Assembly (NCBI GenBank): GCA_964627255.1
Contig: CAZVIN010000115.1
Location: forward strand, 37,843-101,842
From: CALLJL01 sp964627255
GTDB taxonomy: Bacteria > Acidobacteriota > Aminicenantia > Aminicenantales > CALLJL01
DNA length: 64,000 bases
Reading direction: 5' to 3'
Of this stretch, positions 17,515-26,613 are shown one piece after another (position 1 is the first letter of the stretch; the number at the start of each line of letters is the position of its first letter). The notes beneath the pieces were generated by a model. The model ran no database searches. It was not told where the DNA came from and saw nothing but the letters and a program-made list of their open reading frames with translations. The translations under genes and the position numbers were made by a program.

Positions 17515-17799
17515 ATGATCAAGAATGACCTGGTTGTCGCTTTGGAGAAAAACACCAATCTTAGCCGGTCCAAGGCCATTTCTTTGGTTGAAGCCATAAT
17601 AAAGTATATAAAAAAAGGCCTGGTAACTGAGGGCGCGGTGGAAATAAGGGGTTTCGGTAGCTTCCGAGTCTTGAATAAGAAAACTGGTATCGGTCGGGAT
17701 ATCCGCCGCCAGCGTCGGGTCTTGATAGCGGAAGGTAAGAGGATCAAATTTTGTTGTGGCCGGGATTTAAAAGCCATTAACTTAAAAACTCAAAAATAG
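17515..17799 (+). CDS. HU/IHF-family DNA-binding protein
   Basis: 94 residues, the standard HU/IHF length. N-terminal helices with MIKNDLVVALEKNTNLSRSK, then the β-arm region EIRGFGSFRVLNKKTGIGRDI and a C-terminal basic end. It bends DNA and helps organise the nucleoid. GGAGG lies 7 nt upstream of the ATG. Residues CCGRDLKAIN near the C-terminus differ from the usual FKPGKxL pattern, so it is a divergent paralogue rather than a textbook HU. It is divergent from nfeD and followed 13 nt later by the next gene. Confidence 0.9.
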   Translation: MIKNDLVVALEKNTNLSRSKAISLVEAIIKYIKKGLVTEGAVEIRGFGSFRVLNKKTGIGRDIRRQRRVLIAEGKRIKFCCGRDLKAINLKTQK

Positions 17800-17811
17800 T
17801 GATTTCCGAGG

Positions 17812-18753
17812 TTGATGACCCCAAATAAAAAGCCGCTTTCCCCATCCCCAAAGCCTATTTGCCTGAAGGAAAGGCCGAGCAAAGTTCAGGTTAAAGATTT
17901 TGGCTCACCCTTTGCGCCCCAGCAATCCTTTGCTGATTTCATGATCAGCTGGCCGGACATTTTAGCCGCCCGAGATTTTAAGGAGCTGGTAGCAACAATC
18001 AAGAGAGCGGCGAATAAGAAAAAACCAATCATCATGGCCATGGGAGCTCATGTAATCAAAGTGGGGCTAAATTCAATAATCATCGATTTAATGGAAAGGG
18101 GGCTGGTGACAGCCTTAGCTTTTAACGGCGCCGGCATCATCCATGATTTCGAAATTGCCTATTGCGGTCAGACTTCCGAAGACGTAGCGCGCCAACTCAA
18201 GACGGGTGCTTTTGGCATGGCCCGAGAGACGGCGGAATTTCTTAATCGAGCTATCGTTCGCGGGGCTAAGGAGCGGCGAGGATTGGGTGAGGCAGTGGGA
18301 GCCATGATCGCTTCAGCGGCTTTTCCTTATAAAAAACTCAGCCTGCTGGCTTCAGCTTATCAGCTGCATTTGCCCGCGACAGTTCATGTGGCTATTGGAA
18401 CTGATGTTATTCATATGCATCCTCAGGCTCGAGGCGAAGCCATTGGCCAAACTTCACTTCATGATTTTCATGTTTTTTGTTCTCAGGTGGCCCAACTCGA
18501 GGGTGGGGGTGTTTATCTTAATGTTGGTTCAGCGGTCATCTTACCTGAGGTCTTTTTAAAAGCCGTGAGTTACGTTCGCCACTCAGGCCAGCCGTTGGAA
18601 TCTTTCATCACCGCGGTTTTTGATTTTATTCGCCACTATCGGCCCGAACAAAATGTAATCAAACGGGTGGTCGGCAAAAAGGGAAAAGGATATTACTTTG
18701 TCGGCCATCATGAGCTCATGATTCCTCTTTTGGCAGCTTGCTTAAAGTGCTGA
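17812..18753 (+). CDS. Deoxyhypusine-synthase-like conserved protein
   Basis: 313 residues from TTG 17812 or ATG 17815. The segments MGAHVIKVGLNSIIIDLM (~80), AFNGAGIIHDFE (~105), TGAFGMARETAEFLN (~135) and IGTDVIHMHPQ (~195) form a Rossmann-like core that I associate with a bacterial family related to deoxyhypusine synthase. Bacteria generally lack eIF5A, so a deoxyhypusine role is unlikely; the true reaction is unknown. Its 3' end overlaps coaE on the other strand by 12 nt. It is probably co-transcribed with HU. Confidence 0.5.
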   Translation: MMTPNKKPLSPSPKPICLKERPSKVQVKDFGSPFAPQQSFADFMISWPDILAARDFKELVATIKRAANKKKPIIMAMGAHVIKVGLNSIIIDLMERGLVTALAFNGAGIIHDFEIAYCGQTSEDVARQLKTGAFGMARETAEFLNRAIVRGAKERRGLGEAVGAMIASAAFPYKKLSLLASAYQLHLPATVHVAIGTDVIHMHPQARGEAIGQTSLHDFHVFCSQVAQLEGGGVYLNVGSAVILPEVFLKAVSYVRHSGQPLESFITAVFDFIRHYRPEQNVIKRVVGKKGKGYYFVGHHELMIPLLAACLKC

Positions 18754-19380
18754 TTTTTTAGCCTTCTTGGCTTTTAGATCCTTCTGGAGACTTTGATAAA
18801 CTTTTTCGGCTTGGGCCAGAGTGGCCTCAATAGTCCCGGAGGTATCAATCACATAGTCCGCGTATTCGAGCTTTTTTCTAACCGGCATCTGAGACTCAAG
18901 TCTTTTGACGGCTTCTTCTCGGGTGAGATTATTTCTGGCCATGAGCCGCTCTATCTGGAGTTCTTCAGGACAAAAGACAACCACGATTTTATCGAAATAA
19001 GGGACAAAGCCGGCCTCGATAGTTAGGGCTGCTTCCGCCACGAAAATCCCGCTTTTTCCCGCTCGTTCTAACCGTCGCAAAGCCTCTTTTTTCTTTTTTA
19101 AGACTAAGGGATGAAGAATTTGGTTGAGAATTTCTCTTTCCGTAGGGTCAGAAAAAACAATTCTTCCCAATTCTTGGCGGTTAATTGTCCCGTCAGAATT
19201 AAGAATCTTAGGACCAAAATGCTCGACGATAGCCTTCCAGGCAGGTTTCTTAGGCTCAATCAAGCGGTGGGCCACCTGGTCAGCCCGGTGCAGCCAGCAT
19301 CCCTTTTTTTTAAAATAGGCCGCCACAATTGATTTTCCGCACGCAATCCCTCCCGTCAGAGCTACTTTTAAAATAGGCAT
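18742..19380 (-). CDS. coaE: Dephospho-CoA kinase
   Basis: About 212 residues from ATG 19380, which begins MPILKVALTGGIACGKS; an upstream ATG at 19443 lies inside the PilZ gene and is unlikely. The P-loop GGIACGKS (~9-16), RADQVAHRLI and LEIxRLMARNNLTREEA are as in CoaE. It phosphorylates dephospho-CoA in the last step of CoA synthesis. The lysine-rich end reads KAKKAKKSAL. It follows the PilZ gene by about 30 nt and overlaps the convergent deoxyhypusine-synthase-like gene. Confidence 0.93.
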   Translation of the reverse strand: MPILKVALTGGIACGKSIVAAYFKKKGCWLHRADQVAHRLIEPKKPAWKAIVEHFGPKILNSDGTINRQELGRIVFSDPTEREILNQILHPLVLKKKKEALRRLERAGKSGIFVAEAALTIEAGFVPYFDKIVVVFCPEELQIERLMARNNLTREEAVKRLESQMPVRKKLEYADYVIDTSGTIEATLAQAEKVYQSLQKDLKAKKAKKSAL

Positions 19381-19411
19381 TAGGTTCGAGAGAAAAGTAG
19401 AATGAGAAAGG

Positions 19412-19879
19412 CTATTGTTTGGATTCGGCCTGGTCGACGGCAATAAACCGGAAATTACGGCTAAAGCGAACCGCCACCCCCTGTCTCTTCCCTCTTTTTT
19501 CTGGCTTTTCTAACCGGACTGCGGTGCCATTGATCACCAGACACATTTTCCGGCCTTCTGTCAATTTCTCTGGTAAATTGATCATCAGGTTCAGCTTCGA
19601 CCCGACCACGACTCCTGAGTTCAACCCAAAATAAGCTCCTCCGGAACTGATGTTCTCGAGCGTCGTGGCTTCGCGGAAGTCCTCCCCTTGAGGCAGTTTC
19701 CCTTCGACGACGGCTCTTAATGGTAGGTCGAAGCGCCACTCGCGGCGTCGGTTACTAACTACCACGGGCAAGGTAGCTGTTCTCTTAGCAGCTGCCTTTT
19801 TCAAACCTTCTTTTTTCCCTCTAGACACCTTCTTTTTTGTTTTAGCCTGGCTACTTTTCATCGGCTTTCTCCCCGCCAA
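19412..19879 (-). CDS. PilZ domain protein
   Basis: 155 residues: a basic, lysine-rich N-terminal 35 residues, then a PilZ domain with the c-di-GMP-binding RRxxR set (NRRREWRFDLPL, ~43) and NISSGGAYF (~78, the N/DxSxxG motif). Both motifs are intact, so c-di-GMP binding is plausible. Downstream of a LuxR-type pseudo-response regulator by 12 nt and upstream of coaE, so the two signalling genes probably act together. The effector target is not visible. Confidence 0.85.
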   Translation of the reverse strand: MAGRKPMKSSQAKTKKKVSRGKKEGLKKAAAKRTATLPVVVSNRRREWRFDLPLRAVVEGKLPQGEDFREATTLENISSGGAYFGLNSGVVVGSKLNLMINLPEKLTEGRKMCLVINGTAVRLEKPEKRGKRQGVAVRFSRNFRFIAVDQAESKQ

Positions 19880-19891
19880 ACCTCAGTCCGC

Positions 19892-20581
19892 TCAAAAAAG
19901 TGCTGAATTAATGGCATAGAGGGCAAGCTGCAGACGGCTATGGGTGTTTAATTTGGCATAAATGCTTTTGATATGGGAGCGGACAGTATTCTTGCTAATA
20001 AAAAGAATTTTAGCGATTTCATCGTTTGACCGGCCCTGGCCGATGAGTTTCAGGACTTGAAACTCCATCGGCGTTAATTGGTCAAGGGTTTTTTCCTTAA
20101 AATCACGGCCGACGACTGAGATAATGCGGTCCATGATGGAGCTCATCTTATCGCGGGGGAGCCAAATCTCGCCCCTATAGACAACTCGCACCGCCTCAAT
20201 CAGTTCGCGGGAAGGGTTATTCAGGTCAAAATAGCCGCGGGCGCCCGCATTCATCAGGCTGACAATTTCTTCGTGGGAGGGGATGCTGCCTAAAAGAAGC
20301 AGATGGCCCTGGCCCTGATTTATTGTAATTTCTCTCACTGCTTTGCAGATTTCTCTCAAGTTGGGAAGGACTTCGGTGTTGGCCAGAAGAAGGACGTGGG
20401 GCTTAAGTTTTCTCACAGCCTCCATCAGGCTTTCTACTGTCCCCTTTTCAATATGAGCCACCTCGATATCTTCCGCCGGCTCTAAGGCTCTTAGAATACC
20501 GGCCAGAACAAGCTCAGAAGGGCAAAAAATAAGCAGTTTTATTTTTTTCGACTCCTCTAAGGAAACGGGTTTTCGGGGCAT
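19892..20581 (-). CDS. LuxR-family regulator with pseudo-receiver domain
   Basis: 229 residues. N-terminal receiver-like domain (~12-140) and C-terminal HTH (~165-225) with LTPMEFQVLKLIGQGRSNDE, ISKNTVRSHIKSIYAKL. The receiver lacks the conserved acidic pair (LLIFCPSE) and the phospho-accepting aspartate (VLLLANTEV in place of VLLLDxxMP); the switch lysine position reads GARGYFDL. So it probably does not take phosphate from a kinase and may respond to another signal or be constitutive. It is expressed from a strong promoter just upstream and is followed by the PilZ gene. Confidence 0.9.
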   Translation of the reverse strand: MPRKPVSLEESKKIKLLIFCPSELVLAGILRALEPAEDIEVAHIEKGTVESLMEAVRKLKPHVLLLANTEVLPNLREICKAVREITINQGQGHLLLLGSIPSHEEIVSLMNAGARGYFDLNNPSRELIEAVRVVYRGEIWLPRDKMSSIMDRIISVVGRDFKEKTLDQLTPMEFQVLKLIGQGRSNDEIAKILFISKNTVRSHIKSIYAKLNTHSRLQLALYAINSALF

Positions 20582-20634
20582 TAGCTCTTCTCTCCCTTCG
20601 CCGCCAAATTTAGATTTTTTTTCAAGGTGATTTG

Positions 20635-20663
20635 ATTTTATGGAGATAAAAAAGGCTTGTCAA
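20635..20663 (-). promoter_or_regulatory. Promoter of the LuxR-PilZ unit
   Basis: Minus strand TTGACA (20663-20658), 17-nt spacer, TAAAAT (20640-20635). Start of transcription would be near 20628, about 47 nt before the ATG at 20581. One of the closest sigma-70-type matches in the window. Confidence 0.7.
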
Positions 20664-21035
20664 GTTAGATATAAACAGGAATAGGGTATTGTCATAAGCG
20701 AGTTAAGAAGAGAAATCAGTAAGGTGAGAAATAATGATTTCTGTGCCCAATATTTTAGACTCTGAGATTTAAGGGAAAAGTTATTTGGTGGCCATTTCCG
20801 TTGCTTTTCCCGGACCCCGTTTTCATCAAGTAAATTGGATAAGAGCTAGCGATATTTTGTCCCTAACAAAGCGCTATAAGAAATTGAGTTTCGCGCTTGA
20901 TATCAAACCGGAAGAGGGGGAGGAGAAAGACCTTTCCTCCACCCTCATCCAGTCGCGCCTTGGATGGAGAAAAAGCCTTTTTGGGGCCTTTTCGCTAAAT
21001 AGAGACGAGAAAGACGGGTGAAATTCTCACCCTAA
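20664..21035. other. Intergenic region, nothing recognised
   Basis: About 370 nt between the LuxR promoter and the end of the degenerate PilZ gene. An open frame at 20785-21021 (+) has no ribosome site and no recognisable sequence. I see no RNA gene or terminator. Confidence 0.4.
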
Positions 21036-21395
21036 TTAAACATTTTCTCGAATAAAATATTTATTCTCGAACTTCATCGTAATTCGTTGACGGACCTTAC
21101 GACCGGTGGTCTTCTCGACTAAAACGACGTTACCACGAATAATGAGTTTCAAATTTCGATCCTCGGAAAGAGCGCGCGGCAAGTCTATCGCTAAGCGCAG
21201 ACGGGTACCGACAATCACTGGGTTCTTGAGATAAAAAACAGCTCCTTGGTGGCTGATGAAATTGAGGGTGGTTTTTTCCTGAAAGGCTTCTCCCGCCGGC
21301 GTTTCCCCTTCGACCAGAGTCGGGAGGGGAAGGTTGAAGATTTTGTCCCCGTTTAGAACCCTTGGAGCTTCGTTTATTTCATTGTTAAATCCCAT
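21036..21395 (-). CDS. Degenerate PilZ-like protein
   Basis: 119 residues with the β-barrel pattern of PilZ and clear likeness to the neighbouring PilZ protein (both carry ...VVGSKLxLxIDLPxxLSE... type blocks). The RxxxR element is replaced by DKIFNLPLP and the N/DxSxxG motif by FISHQGAVF, so both c-di-GMP-contacting motifs are lost. It may have become a structural or protein-binding domain, or be a decaying copy. AAGGAAG precedes the ATG, and it has its own promoter-like boxes at 21428-21456. Confidence 0.7.
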   Translation of the reverse strand: MGFNNEINEAPRVLNGDKIFNLPLPTLVEGETPAGEAFQEKTTLNFISHQGAVFYLKNPVIVGTRLRLAIDLPRALSEDRNLKLIIRGNVVLVEKTTGRKVRQRITMKFENKYFIRENV

Positions 21396-21427
21396 AGTCC
21401 GCTTCCTTTATTATTTCTTTCTTAATC

Positions 21428-21456
21428 ATAATGCTTGCGGCTAAAAGCCAGGTCAA
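21428..21456 (-). promoter_or_regulatory. Putative promoter of the degenerate PilZ gene
   Basis: Minus strand TTGACC (21456-21451), 17-nt spacer, CATTAT (21433-21428), about 32 nt before the ATG. The -10 box is a poor match. Confidence 0.4.
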
Positions 21457-21594
21457 TCACCCCTCTGGATGAAATCAGGGGTGAAATTGGCTGGAGCCTT
21501 ATCTGCGACTCTTTCACCCTCGCCAATTAGTCCTTTTCCGCCTTTTATATAAATAAATTTGCATATTATAAAGACTATTCAAAAGGTAAGTTTC

Positions 21595-21624
21595 TTGACA
21601 AAATTGGCTGGCTCCCGTTAGAAT
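21595..21624 (+). promoter_or_regulatory. Promoter of proS
   Basis: TTGACA at 21595-21600, 18-nt spacer, TAGAAT at 21619-21624. Transcription would start about 25 nt before the GTG start of proS, leaving room for the AAAGGAAA ribosome site. Confidence 0.7.
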
Positions 21625-21655
21625 GACAACGCCTTCAAGGTGAAAGGAAACGGCC

Positions 21656-23107
21656 GTGAAAAAAGAAGAACGACAGGTAACACAAATTACGCCGAAGAGC
21701 GAAGATTTTTCTCGCTGGTATGTAGACGTTATCCGGCGAACGGAGATGGCCGATTATGCGCCGATGAAAGGGATGATGGTCATCCGCCCCTATGGTTATG
21801 CTGTCTGGGAAAACATTCAACGGCTTTTGGATAACCGAATCAAGGCGGCTGGTCACGTCAACGCTTATTTTCCTTTATTTATCCCGGAGAGCTTTCTCCG
21901 CAAAGAGATGGAGCATCTTAAGGGGTTTGCGCCGGAGGTGGCCTGGGTAACTCACGGCGGACAGGAAGAGCTGGAGGAAAAATTGGCTGTCAGGCCGACC
22001 TCAGAGGCTATTATTGGCGCCATGTACGCCAAATGGATTCAGTCCTGGCGTGATTTGCCTGTTTTAATCAATCAATGGGCCAACGTTGTGCGCTGGGAGA
22101 AGGTCACTCGTCCGTTTCTCCGGACAACTGAATTTTTATGGCAGGAAGGTCATACGGCCCATGAAACTGAAGCTGAGGCCAGGAAGGAAACTATTCTCAT
22201 CCTCCACCTGTATCGCGAGTTCGTCGAGACTGAACTGGCTATTCCAGTCATTGCCGGAAAGAAGACGTCCAAGGAAAAATTTGCCGGGGCTTTGGAAACC
22301 TATGCCATTGAAGCCCTGATGTCCGATGGTCGAGCTCTCCAGATGGGTACATCTCACCATTTAGGGCAACATTTTTCCCAAGTGTTTAATATTAGGTTTG
22401 AGGACCGCAAACAAAACTTGCAATACGTCTGGCAGACCTCCTGGGGTGTTTCTACCCGCCTCATCGGGGCGGTAATTATGTGTCACGGTGACGATTCTGG
22501 TCTCAAGTTGCCACCCCACATCGCGCCCCATCAAATTATTATTGTGCCTATCTCTATTGGTAATTGGAAGGAAACGGTGCTGCCCGTGGCGGCGAACATC
22601 GAAAAAGAGTTGGTGGCGGCTGGACTTAGAGTTAAACTTGATAGCCGGGAAGAATATACCCCTGGCTGGAAATTTGCTGAATATGAAATGAAAGGGGTGC
22701 CCCTCCGCTTAGAAATTGGTCCCAGAGATGTGAGCGCCGGTCAGGTCGTTCTGGTTCGACGGGATACCGGGGAGAAACTGGTTCGTCCTGTTGATAATCT
22801 TAAAAGGGACATCCCCGAACTATTGGAACAGGTCCAGCAAAATCTCTTTGCCCTTGCCCGCCGCTTTCAACAAGCCAATACTTTCGATGTAGCCAATTAT
22901 GCCGAATTCAAAAAGGTCATCGAAGAACGCCGCGGCTTTATCTGCGCCTGGTGGTGCGGTGACGAGGCCTGCGAAGAAGCGATTAAAGAAGAAACAGCCG
23001 CGACCATTCGGGTAATTCCTATAGAAAAAGTCAGGGAAGGGGTCGGCCGCTGTCTTTATTGCCAAAAGGAAGCCCCACACTATGTATATTTTGCCCGCGC
23101 TTATTAA
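21656..23107 (+). CDS. proS: Prolyl-tRNA synthetase, archaeal/eukaryotic-like type
   Basis: 483 residues from a GTG start. The length and sequence match the short ProS type (no editing insertion) of the archaeal/eukaryotic form: FSRWYVDVIRRTEMADYAPMKG, class II motif 2 RWEKVTRPFLRTTEFLWQEGHT, motif 3-type GAVIMCHGDDSGLKLPP, then the anticodon-binding and zinc-like C-terminal domain with CAWWCGDEACE and CLYCQ. It charges tRNA-Pro. It is monocistronic, with a promoter directly upstream and a 279-nt spacer before pcm. Confidence 0.96.
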   Translation: MKKEERQVTQITPKSEDFSRWYVDVIRRTEMADYAPMKGMMVIRPYGYAVWENIQRLLDNRIKAAGHVNAYFPLFIPESFLRKEMEHLKGFAPEVAWVTHGGQEELEEKLAVRPTSEAIIGAMYAKWIQSWRDLPVLINQWANVVRWEKVTRPFLRTTEFLWQEGHTAHETEAEARKETILILHLYREFVETELAIPVIAGKKTSKEKFAGALETYAIEALMSDGRALQMGTSHHLGQHFSQVFNIRFEDRKQNLQYVWQTSWGVSTRLIGAVIMCHGDDSGLKLPPHIAPHQIIIVPISIGNWKETVLPVAANIEKELVAAGLRVKLDSREEYTPGWKFAEYEMKGVPLRLEIGPRDVSAGQVVLVRRDTGEKLVRPVDNLKRDIPELLEQVQQNLFALARRFQQANTFDVANYAEFKKVIEERRGFICAWWCGDEACEEAIKEETAATIRVIPIEKVREGVGRCLYCQKEAPHYVYFARAY

Positions 23108-23386
23108 GGTGAATAACCAATTTTTAAAGAATATCGCCTTTATTGCTTCGCCTAAAGATTGCCGCAGGAGTTGTCCTGCAGCTGCAGTGAGGGAAAGATG
23201 GTTCCAAGGTTTCTTTGACAACGGGAAGCCGCGGGCCTGGTTTCTGGGCGTGCGAGAGCCGAAGATAGTTCGTAACCAAGCAGTCTTCCATCCTAAGGTT
23301 TGGTTGCTTTCCTTTTTGATTTTTCCTTTGCCTGAACACCAAAATTGATTTATTCTATTATTCGATATTCAAATGAGGGGTAAGCG

Positions 23387-24019
23387 ATGGAGGATTCTTG
23401 GGCTGAACACCGGGAAAGAATGGTTGAAACCCAGATTATAAATCGAGGGGTCAAGGATGAAAGGGTAATTGCCGCAATGCGCCAGATCCCACGGCATCTT
23501 TTTGTTCCGCCAGATGTTGTCGATTATGCCTATAACGATGAACCTGTTCCGATTGGCGAAGGCCAAACAATTTCCCAGCCTTATATCGTTGCGTATATGA
23601 CTGAGATGCTTAATCTTAAAGAAGAAGATAAAGTCCTCGAGATTGGAACTGGCTCTGGTTATCAGACGGCTATCTTAGCTTCGATAGCCAAAGAAATATA
23701 TACTGTGGAGATAATTGCTTCGCTTTCTTCGAAAGCTCAAGAACTATTGGCTCAGCTCGGTTATCGCAATATTTATTTCAAAATTGGTGATGGCACCTTT
23801 GGCTGGGAAGAACATGCTCCTTATGACGCCATAATAGTTACGGCAGCGCCAGCCTCTTTCCCGCGTCAACTTGAGGCGCAATTAAAGCTAGGGGGGAGAA
23901 TGGTTGTTCCTGTCGGGTCGACTTTTCAGGAGCTTTATTTATTGATGCGAGAGAAGGAAGGCATAAAAAAGAAGAAGCTTCTCCCCGTTCGTTTTGTTCC
24001 TTTGGTAACTCTCCATTAA
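23387..24019 (+). CDS. pcm: Protein-L-isoaspartate O-methyltransferase
   Basis: 210 residues. N-terminal RMVETQIINRGVKDERVIAAMRQIPRHLFVP and GEGQTISQPYIVAYMTEML are the family's conserved opening, and the SAM-binding motif is VLEIGTGSGYQTAILA (~78-93). It methylates isoaspartyl residues for repair of aged proteins. A GAGGGG purine tract lies upstream of the ATG. The DUF192 gene follows by 12 nt, so they are probably co-transcribed. The preceding spacer (23108-23386) holds no gene I can support. Confidence 0.95.
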   Translation: MEDSWAEHRERMVETQIINRGVKDERVIAAMRQIPRHLFVPPDVVDYAYNDEPVPIGEGQTISQPYIVAYMTEMLNLKEEDKVLEIGTGSGYQTAILASIAKEIYTVEIIASLSSKAQELLAQLGYRNIYFKIGDGTFGWEEHAPYDAIIVTAAPASFPRQLEAQLKLGGRMVVPVGSTFQELYLLMREKEGIKKKKLLPVRFVPLVTLH

Positions 24020-24031
24020 AGGAGGCGATAA

Positions 24032-24556
24032 ATGGAGGGAAAATCCTTAACGAAAACTCGGTGTCCACAGAGAACTAACCGAGTCCGGGTTTTTTTGACC
24101 GGCAAATATTGTGTCTTTTTAACTTTAATAATAAGTGCTTATTCATTATTGGTCCCTTTAGTCGCTCAGGCCAAATTTATTAAAATTACTTTGCCCGACG
24201 GGTTTCAAGTCACCGCCGAACTGGCGGTTACTGAAGAACAGAGACAAAGAGGGCTTATGTTCCGGGAGCAAATGAAAGAAGACCAGGGAATGCTTTTTAT
24301 TTTCGAGACTGAGGATATCTATGCCTTCTGGATGAAAAATATGCGCTTTTCCTTAGACCTCTTGTGGCTGGATTCAGAGCGAAGAATTGTCCATGTGGAA
24401 GAGAACGTGCCTCCCTGTGCGACTGAACCCTGTCCTTCTTATGAGCCGTCCCGACCAGCGCGTTATGTTTTGGAGTTGGTAAACGGCTCAGTAAAAAAGC
24501 ATAATCTGAGGTTGGGTGATAGATTAGAATTCTTCCTAGGTATAACCAAAAGATGA
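24032..24556 (+). CDS. DUF192 exported/membrane-anchored protein
   Basis: 174 residues. Hydrophobic segment around residues 26-46 preceded by basic residues, either a signal peptide or an anchor. The mature part matches DUF192: ELAVTEEQRQRGLMFREQM, GMLFIFETEDIYAFWMKNM, and LDLLWLDSERRIVHVEENVPPC. The family is a small β-fold protein of unknown function, found in bacteria and archaea. It follows pcm closely, and GGAGG is upstream of the ATG. Confidence 0.85.
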   Translation: MEGKSLTKTRCPQRTNRVRVFLTGKYCVFLTLIISAYSLLVPLVAQAKFIKITLPDGFQVTAELAVTEEQRQRGLMFREQMKEDQGMLFIFETEDIYAFWMKNMRFSLDLLWLDSERRIVHVEENVPPCATEPCPSYEPSRPARYVLELVNGSVKKHNLRLGDRLEFFLGITKR

Positions 24557-24621
24557 GGCAAGAAAGCCTTTACTTCGGCTCCAGAATAAAAAAATGATGA
24601 GTTTTTAGCGAGGTCGCTCCT

Positions 24622-26466
24622 ATGAACTACAAGGCTTGGCTCCAGCTTCTGCAAGACCGGATAGTTCTGGCCGATGGCGCTATGGGCACTATGCTCTATG
24701 ACAAGGGCGTTTATCTCAACCTATGTTTTGACGAAATTAACCTGACTAATCCCGACTTGGTCAAATCCATCCATCGAGAATATATCCAGGCTGGGGCGGA
24801 AATCATTGAAACCAATACGTTTGGAGCCAATCGGTTTAAATTAAAAAAGCATGGTCTTGAAGATAAAGTTAGCGAAATTAACCGCGCCGGAGCGGTCATT
24901 GCCAAAGAGGAAGCGAAGAAAAGCGTTTGGGTAGCGGGGTCAATTGGTCCCTTAGGTGTAAAGATTGAACCGTGGGGGCCGACTTCGGTCGAGGAGGCTG
25001 AGGAGGCCTTTCGGGAACAGGTCAGGGGACTATTAACGGGCGGGGTTGACCTGTTTATCTTAGAGACTTTTTCTGATATCAACGAAATTCATCAAGCAAT
25101 CAGGGCCGTTCAGAGGGAAGCCCCTGACCATCTCCTGGTAGCTCAAATGACGATCGAGGAAGACGGCACGAGCCTTTACGGGACAACGCCTGAAGTTTTC
25201 ACCCGGAAATTGGAGGAATGGGGAGCCCACGTTATCGGGGTAAATTGTAGTGTTGGCCCCGCCGCTATGCTCGAATGTATAGAAAGGATGTCCAAGGTAA
25301 CAACTAACCCCCTTTCAGCTATGCCTAATGCAGGTATTCCCCGGAATGTTGAGGGAAGGAATATTTATCTTTGTTCGCCGGAGTACCTGGCTGAATATGC
25401 GCGGCGCTTCATTCTCAACGGCGTGCGGTTAGTTGGTGGTTGCTGCGGGACAAAGCCGGGCCATATTCGAGCGATTCGCAACGCCATTAGGGCTCTTCAG
25501 CCAACTAAGCGGTCCGTAGTCATGATTAGTGAGGAGCCGGGGCTGCCTTCAGCTCCAAAAACTAAACCCATGCCGGAAAAATCTGCCCTGGGAAAGAAGC
25601 TCAGTCAAGGCCAGTTTGTGGTCAGCGTAGAGGTCGTTCCACCGCGAGGATGGAATGCCAGCGCGGCGATTGAAATTTCGCGGCGGTTAAAAGAGAAAGG
25701 GGTAGATTGTGTCAATATTCCTGACGGCCCGCGAGCAAGCTGCCGGATGAGCTCAATGGCCTTAGCTTTTTTGCTTCAGGCTGAAGCGGGAATTGAAGTT
25801 ATCCTTCATTATACTTGCCGCGACCGCAACCTCTTAGGTATTCAATCCGACCTTTTAGGGGTTTATGCCCATGGTATACGCAACCTTCTCTTGATCACCG
25901 GCGACCCCCCTAAACTCGGTGATTATCCTGATGCCACCGCGGTGTTTGACGTTGATTCCATTGGGTTGACCAACGTGGTTAACTTTTTGAACCAGGGCTT
26001 AGATGTTGGTCAACGCCGCCTTCCTGAACCCACTGGCTTCCTGATAGGAGTTGGAGCCAACCCTGGAGCTATTAACCTTGATTATGAAATTTCTCGTTTC
26101 CGTTGGAAGGTGGAAGCCGGCGCGGAATTTACCATTACCCAGCCGGTTTTTGATGTCCAGCTTTTAGAAGATTTTCTCTCCCGGATTGAGAGTTATCGGG
26201 TGCCTGTTTTAGCCGGAGTTTGGCCTCTCGCCAGCTTACGCAACGCCGAGTTCATGCATAACGAGGTTCCCGGCGCCAGAGTCCCCGATGAAATCATGGA
26301 GCGCATGCGCCGGGCCCAAGAAGTGAGTCCAGAAAGAGCCAGGGATGAGGGGATAGCTATAGCTCAAGAGACCATTCGCCGCATTAAGGATATGGTTCAA
26401 GGAATACAGGTTTCGCCTCCCTTAGGAAAGTACGAGACGGCTCTTAAGGTGCTGGAAGTTCTTTGA
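24622..26466 (+). CDS. Homocysteine S-methyltransferase/methylenetetrahydrofolate reductase fusion
   Basis: 614 residues, two enzymes in one. Residues ~1-290: homocysteine S-methyltransferase, LADGAMGTMLYDKG at the start and zinc ligands in VNCSVGP and GGCCGTKPGH. Residues ~320-614: MTHFR with VVSVEVVPPRGWN, the LLITGDPPK block and TQPVFD. The same arrangement occurs in B. subtilis YitJ. The fusion reduces methylene-THF and feeds the methyl group to homocysteine without B12 carrier domains, giving methionine. It sits 65 nt after the DUF192 gene and ends convergent with lpxB. Confidence 0.94.
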   Translation: MNYKAWLQLLQDRIVLADGAMGTMLYDKGVYLNLCFDEINLTNPDLVKSIHREYIQAGAEIIETNTFGANRFKLKKHGLEDKVSEINRAGAVIAKEEAKKSVWVAGSIGPLGVKIEPWGPTSVEEAEEAFREQVRGLLTGGVDLFILETFSDINEIHQAIRAVQREAPDHLLVAQMTIEEDGTSLYGTTPEVFTRKLEEWGAHVIGVNCSVGPAAMLECIERMSKVTTNPLSAMPNAGIPRNVEGRNIYLCSPEYLAEYARRFILNGVRLVGGCCGTKPGHIRAIRNAIRALQPTKRSVVMISEEPGLPSAPKTKPMPEKSALGKKLSQGQFVVSVEVVPPRGWNASAAIEISRRLKEKGVDCVNIPDGPRASCRMSSMALAFLLQAEAGIEVILHYTCRDRNLLGIQSDLLGVYAHGIRNLLLITGDPPKLGDYPDATAVFDVDSIGLTNVVNFLNQGLDVGQRRLPEPTGFLIGVGANPGAINLDYEISRFRWKVEAGAEFTITQPVFDVQLLEDFLSRIESYRVPVLAGVWPLASLRNAEFMHNEVPGARVPDEIMERMRRAQEVSPERARDEGIAIAQETIRRIKDMVQGIQVSPPLGKYETALKVLEVL

Positions 26467-26613
26467 ACCGAACGATTGGAGTGACCCTTGGTTGCTTTTC
26501 ATGTTGATTCGTAGGTTGGAAGGCCTTCTGCAAAAAATTGCTTCTCTTATAATTATCCGGCTTGATCACTCTTTTCATCCTGATTTTGTGGGCCAATTTC
26601 CGCCTCTTTTTGG

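Noticed and set aside
20785..21021. Open frame of 78 codons (+)
   Set aside because: Sits in a spacer with no ribosome site or known motif; composition is not clearly coding.
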